NCBI RefSeq assembly: GCF_963678635.1
Contig: NC_087062.1
Location: 55,312,363-55,376,362, forward strand
Origin: Symsagittifera roscoffensis
Lineage: Eukaryota; Xenacoelomorpha; Acoela; Convolutidae
Reading direction: 5' to 3'
DNA: 64,000 bases
Positions within the stretch are counted from its first letter, which is position 1. Each line of letters starts with the position of its first letter. Under the pieces are notes generated by a model. That model was not told the DNA's origin. It was given only the letters and a program-made list of their open reading frames with translations, and did no database searches. Shown here one piece after another: positions 56,119 to 64,000 of this stretch. The translations under genes were made by a program, and so were the position numbers.

Positions 56119-59100
56119 AATGACAAAAATGCCAGTGGTGCAAAAATGCGATTGAGGCTTAATTTCAAAAATTGGGTTACTATTTCAAAATTTAGTGTTC
56201 TAAAAAATACCTCTAGCAAGTCATCGGAAATCGAGTTAGTTCATCAAAAAAGATGCATAAAAGGCTCGAACTTCCAAGCGAATCATGAGTTTGTTCAATT
56301 TGCTTTTCAGACTGTTTTTCGTTGTTTTAATTCAAGTAGCCAAAGGGCTATCTGGATATTAAACGGTTAATCAAGCATTCGCTTTAGGGAGCATACGTTG
56401 ACATAAACATCATTGCAATGATTGCAAATCCCACTCTCATGATTGTTGAGCAAGCATCACTACACTACGCCATAATGCTGCAATTTTAGATGTCTACAAA
56501 ACAGGGAAGTCAGCCATGGGAAGCTTGGACTAGTAGACCTAGTGAGAAAATTGCACAGGCTGGAAGAGTGCTCCGCATTCTCATGCTTTCCTCATCTGGA
56601 CCAGGCATGATACCCGGACAACCATCACTGATCAGAGACAGAAAACTGGGAAACAGCACTTACAGGTATGTGTGCAGTTTTCTCAAAACGAGGACTGGAA
56701 AAAAGTACAGCGGATCTTTCTAAATTCTGCAGAAATAATTTCCACACTTTAATTTGACAATGGTCGGTAACTCAATTAAAGAATTTGAACAATTGTTTCT
56801 AGCAACTGGTTAACTTAAATTCCTTGTGCAAGTTCCCTTTCATTATTCTTGACAGGAAACAGAGTTCCAATCGTGAATGTTTATTGCTTCAGGCGATGCG
56901 CAATTGGATCGGAGATGGTAGAGTGGCTCATAGCCCAAAACAACCAAATCGTTCACAGTCGACATCAAGCTACAGGGATGTGGCAGGCACTCCTAGAAGA
57001 GGGGGTTCTGGTACATGTCAATCGAGACCGGGAGTTCAGAGATGATCCGAACTTGTACTACCGATTTCTGGAAGATGACATGCCTGGATTTGGAGGCACT
57101 ATGGCCCAAGGTTCTATGGCTATAGGAGCAGTAGGAGGTGCACAATTGATGCAGCCTACGGTGCAAGATAAAAGGGATGCAGAGGAGTTCCTACCAGAGA
57201 TTTTGACGTATTTGTCACAGACGGGGCCTGATGCTATTTTCAGATTGATTCTACGTAAACCGTGAGTATAATTGGCTTTTGATTTGCCTATCGTTGTTTG
57301 CAAGTTATTGTGATTATCGCTTTGTAATCGTTTGCTTCGATTATGCAAGCTATTGTGATTATTGCTTTGTAATCATTTGCTTCGATTATTCTTTAATTTC
57401 GATCAACTTTCAGGGGACACACAAGAAGCGCTGAAGAAGTAGAGATTCTCTATGATGAGCTGCTGCACATAAAAGCCTTGAGTCATCTCTCCACAATGGT
57501 GAAAAGAGAACTGGCTGGCGTGATAACTTTCGAGGCACATCCGAAAGCAGGTTTTTTAAGTGAGTAACTACCAACGTAATTATGGTTACACCAGCGAGCG
57601 TAATGTTATAGTATGAGTCTACTATTTTCCCATCTAAACTCGGAATTTAAAATGCTCATTTGGTGGCATTTTTGCTATAATCACGAATGTAACAAGCCGC
57701 AAAAGTTTTATTCAAGGTTTATTTTACCATTTCCGTTTTCAGTTTTTTTTATATATAAGCGGAGTGCAGTGTGATAGTAAACAAATTTTTTCCAACCTAA
57801 GTCGCAAATAAAAATGTTTTTATTGATCGCACAAAGGTGCTACTTTTGGTGGCTCTTTTGATTCAGGAAGCTGCATTGGCACAGTAATATCATTTTTTTT
57901 TGCGTTTGATTTGTAATGATTTAACTTAGTTCATGCTTTTTTTGTTTCATCAATTTGAAGCTAAAGAAGAAGCTATTTGTTTCACACAACAGAACAATAA
58001 TAAAAACTCTTTTTCAATTTTTCAAACATTGTATTTCGCGAAATTAATACATGCATTTTTATACAAAGTTTGGCCTAACATTTTTACACTAGCCAGCTTG
58101 CGAGCGTTTTTACACTAGCCAGCTTGCAAGCGTTAGTGTATAAGTACGAACCTTTTTTTTCTAACCTAACTCGCTAATAAATTGTTCATTAAAAGTGTTT
58201 GGAAATTTTACTGTAGCATTGGAAATTGCGTAGCATCTGTTCTCTGCTTTATTTGTGATTAATTAAGCGTCCTTGGCTAAGTGGTTAGTGTACGAGACTC
58301 ATAATCTTTAGGTTGCAGACTAATTCGAGACTCATTTCTACTAGTTCTTTTTGCCTTTTATAGAGCTGCTTTTTGTCCTGTTCTCGCTGGTGTCTGCGAA
58401 GCGCAGCTTTGCCTGTGTCCAATTTGTGTGGTTGCCTTAGGTTTATTTTGTTCCAATTTTTTACATGCAATGTTTAAGTTTTGTGCGATATAAAGCTCCT
58501 GAATCTTTTGTCGCTTTCTTAATTGTTTTCGAAGCTGCATCTCCGCTTGTGTTAGAGCTGATTTTTGTCGTTTACTCGCTTAAAATTGCGAAGTACAGTG
58601 TCGCCAATGTGTAAAAAAAAGATCCTTTACTGTATATCTAACGAGGCTGTCGTTTCTTTGCCGAATGCGAATTTATTGTTCCGACTTTCGATACGAAAGT
58701 AACGGAATATTTGTGCTCGGGGTGGGTTTTTTTTTCTTCAGACATTTTGACCAAATTGGGACAATTAACGCGCGATATAATTCGCGCTATTAACGCGTAA
58801 GCGGAGATTTAATCCGTCTTATAAATTGTTCCAAATTGGTTGAACGAAGCTTATTTGCCATAATTGATTTGTTACAAGGAACGAAATCTATCTTTCTGTA
58901 CTTTATATGGCGTGTGGGGGGATGATTTTCATAAAAAATTTCAAATTTTAGAAAAAAAAATCATTTTATTTCATTTAATTTTTTAAATGTTTTTACTGCT
59001 GCTCCATAAACCTTAAAAGGCAGTCGGAACATTCAGTGCTTCGCCCTGATACGAGCAGTCTTGTTATCTTTGCAGTTAGCAAGGGTGCTGCAAGCGGGTA

Positions 59101-62100
59101 CTAAACTTCTTTCTCATTGAAAACTTTGTTCACAGGAATCATATTCTGACACAGCGGAATCCCAACAGTCCGGGCTAAATGACGTTTTTGAGCGTGTCTG
59201 TATTTAAACGCCCGTTTCATTCAAAATTTATTTTTGTTGGTTTTGTATTTACCAAATTTGATATGTATAATTTCAGTTTTTATGCTTTAAAGGTTTCGGC
59301 ATATATTTTTTGGGCTTAATCGCATCAAATTGCGCCATTTTAAGGGCGAAAAATGTTTCTTATCTGCGTAATTACTTCGGGAGAGGAGATTGGAAATTAG
59401 ATTAATTTTTCTTTGGCTTAACGGTCGTCTGCGTAAATTTGGTTTAAATGCTAATTCAACACTCGCAATTGTTGTTCTCTTCCTGACTGCGAGAGAACGT
59501 TTTTAAAGTTTTAGTAGAACTAGATTTTTTTCAATTTCTGTATGCTAGCTTGCAATGATATGCCTTTAACATATGGAGAGTGGTGTGAAGCTAGCTACGT
59601 TTGGACTGTATTTTGAAATTTTCTAGGAAAAGTGTACATGTTTGAAAAAATTCTGCTCAGTAATTTGATAGTTTTCTCTCACGTCTTTAAATTGTCTATT
59701 TTCTGTAGGGTTATGTTGCAGCCCGATCGAGTTGATAAGAATTCTAGTTCATTAAATCCTTTAATTGGCTTGCAAATGTTTTTGTATTATGGTTTTTTGG
59801 TCTTACCAATTAGAGCTCCCGATATAAGTAAACTCTGTGTAGGAGGCATTATTGTTTTGATATTAGGCTAGGGGGCGATAATAGGAAAGAGTCATTTCTT
59901 AACTGTTTCAGCTAGCATTTTCATTTACCCACATATTAAGAGTAATAAACGTAGTGAGTACTCTTATATAGGTCTGGCTGATTTTTTTTTTCAGGAAAAA
60001 GTCGTAAAATTTGGTCACGCTTGATTTTTCACGGTTTGACTACTGATTTCTTTTTAAATTCAGTGCATTTACATTGTTTAAAGGAAGGCAAACTCCACTA
60101 TTGAACAGCAAAAGTGTAAAGGCCACGAAAAACGTGATTGACTTCTAATTTCGAAAATGGAAAATACTTATCAGATTTCCCAGCGAAATAAAAGATTTAC
60201 CTATTGATTCAGTTTTTTTCAAATTGGGTTAATTTAAACTAAAAAGTGTACATCATAAATTGTTCTACAAATTCAAAGAGCTTTGAGTCATCTACTTTTT
60301 TTGAAATTCAAAAGTTGAAGGTTTTTGAAAAAACAAGTCAGTTTTTTTTTTCAGTTTCCTTGCGTTCATTTGTTGTTTCATTAGTCAGTTGGCTATGTTT
60401 ATTTATTCGAAAAAGAACCGATTCTCAAGTTGTCCTTGAAGTCCAAAGAGCTTAAAGGTCATTTTTCTTCAAAATTTGAAGAAAAAAAAAGATTTTCGAA
60501 CAAAAAAAAAGTTTTTTTTGTCTCCTTGCGTTCATTACTCTTCAACTGTCAGTTGGCTGTCTTCTTAAGATCACTTCAAATATTTTTGAGAAATTTAAAG
60601 CAAAATACGATCTCCTTAAAAATTCGCAATTGATGCGAAAAAAAATTTTCCAAAATTTTTTTTTTCAAGTTTTACTTGCTTTATTATTATTTTATTATTG
60701 AATCTTAGGAACTTCCAGGCTCGTTCCCACTTGGCCTAGAGGTAGCGTGGTTGTCTTTACACCCTACGGTCTAGGGGTTGAGTCACGGCCTGGCCTTGTT
60801 TTTTAGCATCTCTCGTTTTTCTGCTCAGGTTTCGTTTGTCTGCTTAGTTGCCAAATCATGGATTTTTCTTTTGCTGTAAGCAGTTTTCATTGTAATTGCA
60901 AGTGTTGTTCATAGTAGTTTCAGGGGGAACTTAAAACTTTTTAAAAAATCAATTTTGTTTCGGCTCAACTGGTGTCTGCTCAAAGATCGTCTGCTTTCTT
61001 TCCGCTCCTTCAGGTTTGTTTCGTTGCTAAGCCTCGCTTCGCCTCTGTGTTAATTTATGCCTTGTCTCCTGGTGTTTATTTTTCTTGAATTATAGACCAG
61101 ATTGTTAGGGAACATTTTTTCAAAAAGCAGCATACCTTTCCCTGATACGCTTGTCTATGTTTTTAAATGAACATCCAACCCATTCTTGTGGTTTCATTTC
61201 AGTGTTCAGGCAGGGTGACGAGGGTCGCAGTTGGTACATCATCCTGAGTGGAAGCGTAGATGTCGTTACTGACAGAGGCGGAGTGGTGTGTACTCTGCAC
61301 GAGGGAGACGACTTCGGCAAACTGGCCCTGGTCAACACTGCACCGAGAGCAGCCTCAGTCATCGTGAAAGAGGACAACAGTCATTTCCTCAAAGTGGACA
61401 AAGAAGACTTCCTTCGTATTCTGCAGGATGTAGAGAAGAACACTGTCAGACTGAAAGGTTCGAAATATATGTTATTGGTCTATTTTCATTTTATTGAGAT
61501 AGTCTATTGAAACTGCGACGTCCACCAACTCGGTTGATTCTTGAGTAAAAGCAACCAAGTACATTGCAAATGAATTGTGCTCATTAATTGAAGTGAAACT
61601 ACCAAAAAGTGAATGGGTCAACAGCAGTTATCCATACAGGGCTGAACAGTTAGTGGTTTTTGTTCGTTGTCTCATAACAAATGGTCTTAACCAAAATAAC
61701 ATGCTTATCGTAGCCATGTCACCTGTTACATTTTAGAAGGCGAGCAGGACGTGCTTGTGTTGGAGAAGATAGCAGTTAAATTGCAACATCACAATGGAAT
61801 AGTGTCGGCCACCATTGGCTCAGCAGCGTCGGCAGCCGCCACTGCCTCTGGGTCCAGTCTGGGAGGCATGCAGCAAGGTGGATCATCCAATCCTATCCAG
61901 TACAGATACAGCATCATGGCAGGTACCAGTGAGAAGATGCTGGACTACCTTCTGGAGACACGACTGGATGCTAATGCGGACTTAGTGGGAGGTAATATTA
62001 CTACATGACTTGGATTAATAAAATGCGAAACTACGCTTTTAGGGCACTTTTACAATCGATTATTATTTTATAATATGCCAGTTCAAATTACAAAATTCCT

Positions 62101-62457
62101 GCTACTTTAAGGTCAAAATTAAATGTGGATATCTCGCTTCTTGACATTTGTAATTTTTAAATTTCGTGTTTAGACACCTTTCTGGAAGACTTCCTTTTGA
62201 CATACCCGGTGTTTCTCAGCAACTCAAAACTGACCTCGATGCTCACCAGACATTACACAACCCTCCCCCTTCAGTCTGCCTCCTCTAGCGGACCCTCTCA
62301 TGACTCAATGATGATGGGCAGGGGAGCAGCCGGAGGCACTGATCCGGCAGAAGGCATGTTCCAGAAGAAGCGCAAAGTGATCCACTTTGTGCTGAGATGG
62401 TGTGTGATGGCACTGCACGAGTTCACGGAGGATCCAAGTCTCATCTCGTTCCTCAAT
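54336..62457 (+). CDS. RAPGEF4-like (Epac): Epac-type cAMP-regulated Rap guanine nucleotide exchange factor (partial, 9 exons)
   Basis: The exons are 54336-54537, 55094-55182, 55246-~55836, 56490-56665, 56893-57261, 57414-57559, 61203-61457, 61737-61991 and 62174-62457. Introns have GT/AG ends, and phases fit at every junction except the one after exon 3, which is unsure. Domain order is cAMP-binding domain A, DEP, cAMP-binding domain B and the start of REM, the order in Epac2 (Epac1 has only one cAMP domain). The protein binds cAMP, opens, and loads GTP onto Rap GTPases at membranes. Phosphate-binding cassettes are [16 protein letters not shown] (A) and [16 protein letters not shown] (B); the Lys in B replaces the PKA Glu, as in Epac. 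The likely start is Met at 54360, since human Epac2 begins just before the matching AEWIACLDKR. The RA and CDC25-homology domains lie beyond the window. Confidence 0.94.
55094..55182 (+). CDS. Epac exon 2 (cAMP domain A)
   Basis: It encodes [20 protein letters not shown], then NVSNTGDPK, matching the [11 protein letters not shown] segment of Epac2. Acceptor TTTAG, donor GTGAAT. Too short to stand out as an open frame. Confidence 0.92.
55246..55836 (+). CDS. Epac exon 3 (cAMP domain A end plus Asn/Gly/Ser-rich linker)
   Basis: It encodes [20 protein letters not shown], the cassette Arg in NSPRRATVV, and [18 protein letters not shown] long Asn/Gly/Ser/Met-rich linker follows, absent from the human proteins. 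The frame stays open to a stop at 55855-55857. A donor GTTAAT at 55837 would keep phase 0 into exon 4. An earlier phase-0 GTAGCG near 55459 is an alternative that would remove most of the linker, and retention of the stop would give a short isoform. Confidence 0.75.
56065..56115. repeat. (TC)n microsatellite in intron 3
   Basis: About 50 bp of TC dinucleotides with one extra T. It gives a spurious Ser-Leu repeat frame. Confidence 0.97.
56490..56665 (+). CDS. Epac exon 4 (linker and DEP start)
   Basis: It encodes [20 protein letters not shown] and [14 protein letters not shown], matching the PSEKILRAGKILR...LIRDRK start of the Epac DEP domain, which helps place the protein at membranes. Acceptor TTTTAG, donor GTATGT. 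A (TC)n microsatellite sits in the preceding intron. Confidence 0.9.
56893..57261 (+). CDS. Epac exon 5 (DEP domain, linker to cAMP domain B)
   Basis: It encodes [16 protein letters not shown], then [28 protein letters not shown], and [21 protein letters not shown] Gly/Met/Ala-rich insert lies between DEP and the second cAMP domain. Acceptor TTCAG, donor GTGAGT. Phase agrees with exons 4 and 6. Confidence 0.94.
57300..57389. repeat. 45-bp tandem duplication in intron 5
   Basis: Two copies of a unit containing TATTGTGATTAT and TTTGCTTCGATTAT abut, with only a few differences. Confidence 0.8.
57414..57559 (+). CDS. Epac exon 6 (start of cAMP domain B)
   Basis: It encodes [20 protein letters not shown] and [20 protein letters not shown], nearly identical to Epac2 ([13 protein letters not shown]...VKRELAGVL). 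Acceptor TTTCAG, donor GTGAGT. Confidence 0.95.
58085..58135. repeat. Short tandem repeat in intron 6
   Basis: TTTTTACACTAGCCAGCTTG occurs twice in succession, about 28 bases apart. Confidence 0.8.
58267..58340 (+). repeat. tRNA-Met-like SINE head or tRNA relic
   Basis: A box-A-like TGGCTAAGTGG (58274-58284), an anticodon-loop-like GACTCATAATC with CAT at 58300-58302, and a box-B-like AATTCGAGACT (58322-58332) are spaced as in an elongator tRNA-Met. The acceptor stem does not pair, so it is not a working tRNA gene. A tRNA-derived SINE is the likeliest source. Confidence 0.5.
58735..58860 (-). repeat. Inverted copy of dispersed repeat B
   Basis: GCGCTATTAACGCGTAAGCG and its flanks are the reverse complement of about 190-300. 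It precedes a direct copy of repeat A by about 35 bases. Confidence 0.85.
58897..59069 (+). repeat. Second copy of dispersed repeat A
   Basis: It matches 13-185 throughout, including TACTTTATATGGCGTGTGG, CTTAAAAGGCAGTCGGA and TCGCCCTGATACGAG, with minor length differences in A and T runs. Confidence 0.9.
59075..59135. repeat. Dispersed repeat D, copy 1
   Basis: GTTAGCAAGGGTGCTGCAAG, CGGGTACTA and ACTTTGTTCACAGGA resemble 62553-62614. Confidence 0.7.
59935..60370. repeat. Dispersed repeat C, copy 1
   Basis: The segment starting AAGAGTAATAAACGTAGTGA and ending near CTTGCGTTCATT parallels 62817-63312 over its length, with many differences. A short extra piece of the same repeat occurs at about 60520-60565. 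Confidence 0.75.
60728..60795 (+). repeat. tRNA-Val-like SINE head or tRNA relic
   Basis: Box-A-like TGGCCTAGAGG (60732-60742), an anticodon-loop-like CTTTACACC and box-B-like GGGTTGAGTCACG (about 60775-60787) are spaced as in a tRNA. Stem pairing is imperfect, so a tRNA-derived SINE or relic is likelier than a functional gene. Confidence 0.5.
61203..61457 (+). CDS. Epac exon 7 (core of cAMP domain B)
   Basis: It encodes [60 protein letters not shown] and [20 protein letters not shown]. The cassette Arg that contacts the cAMP phosphate is kept (TAPRAAS). Acceptor TTTCAG, donor GTTCGA. This is the best conserved exon in the window. Confidence 0.96.
61737..61991 (+). CDS. Epac exon 8 (switchboard and REM start)
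   Basis: It encodes [16 protein letters not shown], an Ala/Ser/Gly/Gln-rich insert not seen in human Epac2, then [20 protein letters not shown], matching the KYTVMSGTPEKILEHFLET start of the REM domain. Acceptor TTTTAG, donor GTAATA. Confidence 0.93.
62174..62457 (+). CDS. Epac exon 9 (REM domain)
   Basis: It encodes [20 protein letters not shown], then [20 protein letters not shown] and [11 protein letters not shown] Ser/Gly/Met-rich insert lies between the two halves. Acceptor TTTAG, donor GTGAAT at 62458. The next exon should resume at the FYVSV-like position outside the window. Confidence 0.92.
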
Positions 62458-62552
62458 GTGAATATTCGTTTTTGCTTTAAAAATCGCAGTTTGATGAACA
62501 GGTACTTGACAGAAGTTTAAACGTCCATTTAGCATTTTTATTGTACCCTTGC

Positions 62553-62614
62553 GATAAGCAAGGGTTTTGCAATCGGGTACTAGGCTTTTCCCGTAAATAA
62601 CTTTGTTCTCAGGA
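62553..62614. repeat. Dispersed repeat D, copy 2
   Basis: GATAAGCAAGGGTTTTGCAA, CGGGTACTA and ACTTTGTTCTCAGGA match 59075-59135. As in intron 6, a repeat C copy follows downstream. Confidence 0.7.
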
Positions 62615-62753
62615 GGTATGGTAAATTTTATCTATGGCTTTCTTGCTCAATTTCTTGGAAATTCAAATATAACTACCATCAGTTAGGTAATTGGTGTAGC
62701 TACATCGATCTGAGCTTCGAGCTTGAATTAGAGAGGTTGTTGATGTTTGAAAG

Positions 62754-62754
<1 letters not shown>

Positions 62755-62796
<42 letters not shown>
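62755..62796. repeat. (GA)n microsatellite
   Basis: About 40 bp of GA dinucleotides inside the intron, between repeats D and C. Confidence 0.95.
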
Positions 62797-62799
<3 letters not shown>

Positions 62800-62816
62800 T
62801 CTGTTCATTTCCCGTT

Positions 62817-63312
62817 TGTTAAGAGTAATGAACGTAGTGAAGACTTATATAAGTCTTGCTGATTTTTTTTTTCAGGAAATCTCTAATAACTACTGATGTG
62901 CATTCATGCATATTGATGAATTTATGAACTAACTTAGATATATATGCTTTTTTTGAGTTCAATTGAAATTCATCTGCTGAAAGTGACGTAAATAGCACTC
63001 TCTTAATACGAACGTGGAAATGGCGGGTAAAAAACGTGTACGAAAGTAGAATTCGAACGAAAGTAGAATTCGTGAACGAAAGTAGAATTCTAGTTTCGAA
63101 AGTAGAATTTAATTTTTAGATTTACAGCGGAATAAAAACTTTACCTATTGAACCAGTTTTCTCTAGTTGGGCTCATGTTATCAAAAAAGCGCCAATCATA
63201 AACTTTTGTAGAAATTCAAAGAGCTTGAAGGGTACCTATTTTTTTCTTTGAAATTCGAAAGTTGAGATTTTTCAAGAAAGTCAGTTTTTCTATGTTTACT
63301 TGCGTTCATTAC
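62817..63312. repeat. Dispersed repeat C, copy 2
   Basis: It parallels 59935-60370, with AAGAGTAATGAACGTAGTGA near the start and CTTGCGTTCATTAC at the end. It carries an internal cluster of about four GAACGAAAGTAGAATTC-like units (63040-63112) not seen in copy 1. Confidence 0.75.
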
Positions 63313-64000
63313 TTTTTTTAAATTGCCATTTATTTTATCTGGTACGATTTTTTCACTTACTTTCTGAAGGATGTGCTTTATTTTGCTTTTAACATTTTTA
63401 TTCTAATTGAAAGTTGCCTGTAATTTTACCAACTTGATCTGCAATTTTTTTTTCTTTTCATTTTTCAGCTTGATAGATTCCGGCCTATGTTATGTCAGCG
63501 TAATGGCCTCATATTGCCTCTGACGAGCGATTTTTTTTTATTTGTATGTTTTGAGGCTGAGTGGGACTTAATAACTCTCATTACTCTTAATTTTTTTTCG
63601 GTTTTTTTATTATTATTTTTTCCCGGCTCAGGTTTCGGCTTGTATTATATCGGCTTAGTGGTGTCATTTTGTTTCATAGATGAGCGAATGTTTGTATGTG
63701 TGTGTGTATTTGTGTGCGTGTGTTTTGAGGATGAGGGTTACCTAATAAGTTTTAAGTCTCAAGTCTTTTTGAATTTTTTTTCGGCTTAAAAGGTTTCTAC
63801 CAAGGTGTTTTCGGCTTTGTTGCCGCTTGGTTAATTTTCTTCCGACGCTAGTTTGCGTTATTTTGTCTTGGCATGTTTTTGTTTCAAAATTAGCAATATT
63901 CAAATTCATAGATTTAGTTTTTTCGACACTTTCGATTTTTTTCGACTTAGCGACTTTCTTTTTTTGTATCCCTTGTGGTGCGAAGCTCAGCCTCGCCTCT

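Larger units (their letters stand above)
57560..61202 (+). other. Epac intron 6, repeat-rich
   Basis: This 3.6-kb intron is the longest recognised here. It holds a short tandem repeat at 58085-58135, tRNA-like sequences near 58267 and 60728, inverted B and direct A dispersed repeats (58735-59069), and shared repeats at 59075-59135 and 59935-60370. No missing exon is needed: exons 6 and 7 join in phase with continuous homology. Confidence 0.85.
62458..64000 (+). other. Epac intron 9 (start), repeat-rich
   Basis: No further exon was recognised before the window ends. It contains repeat D (62553-62614), a (GA)n tract (62755-62796), repeat C (62817-63312) and T/G-rich low-complexity sequence with a GT-rich patch near 63695-63730. 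Confidence 0.7.

Noticed and set aside
56053-56370. 105-codon frame starting with a Ser-Leu repeat
   Set aside because: The Ser-Leu run is the (TC)n microsatellite inside an Epac intron, and the rest has no support.
58267-58340. Functional tRNA-Met gene
   Set aside because: The acceptor and T stems do not pair. Only the internal promoter boxes and anticodon region resemble a tRNA.
63487-63789. 100-codon Phe/Leu/Val-rich + strand frame
   Set aside because: It lies in an intron in T/G-rich low-complexity DNA and shows no homology.

Overview
This window is animal nuclear DNA from an unidentified invertebrate. It is AT-rich. Its only clear host gene is an intron-split cAMP-regulated Rap exchange factor (Epac/RAPGEF4-like) on the + strand at the right end. 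Most of the rest is mobile DNA of several ages. No bacterial, organellar, CRISPR or operon-like feature is present.

Left third (1-16 kb). This part holds decayed repeats: a dispersed repeat at 1-300; an old relic of a Gypsy-type LTR element (about 2170-3738); a 64-bp minisatellite (3958-4310); and a short inverted-repeat transposon with an 8-bp target duplication (6826-7238). It also holds a fossil protein-primed family-B DNA polymerase on the - strand (about 8680-12430), whose central part lies in a 1.14-kb tandem duplication (8911-11190), and a solo LTR with TTAA target duplications (13912-14319).

Middle (16.0-33.0 kb). A very large Gypsy-type LTR element on the - strand (16020-32973, about 17 kb) has near-identical LTRs, an AATT target duplication and a tRNA primer site. 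Its order from the 5' LTR is a leader, three extra reading frames, gag, protease, RT-RNase H, integrase, then hydrophobic and envelope-like frames. It is nearly complete but carries several breaks, and it is young by LTR similarity. The solo LTR and the 2.2-3.7 kb relic belong to the same or a related family.

33-54 kb. This part is a graveyard of non-LTR retroelements: a GC-rich 5'-truncated element with an unbroken 715-codon RT plus restriction-like endonuclease frame (34412-36559), a decayed LINE RT (about 36770-37700), and several Penelope-like pieces (43285-45110, 46015-46590, 47143-47530, 47640-53720). The best Penelope-like copy carries a PHD zinc finger inside its RT, between the motif-B and motif-C regions, and an older divergent copy has the same insert. 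A second PHD-bearing retroelement (48931-52740, - strand) has jumped into the best copy just downstream of that finger, leaving a 10-bp duplication.

54.3-64 kb. Nine Epac exons encode the first cAMP-binding domain, a DEP domain, the second cAMP-binding domain and the start of the REM domain. The RA and CDC25 catalytic domains must lie beyond the right edge. The introns hold tRNA-like SINE heads, microsatellites and dispersed repeats, some shared with the left edge of the window.
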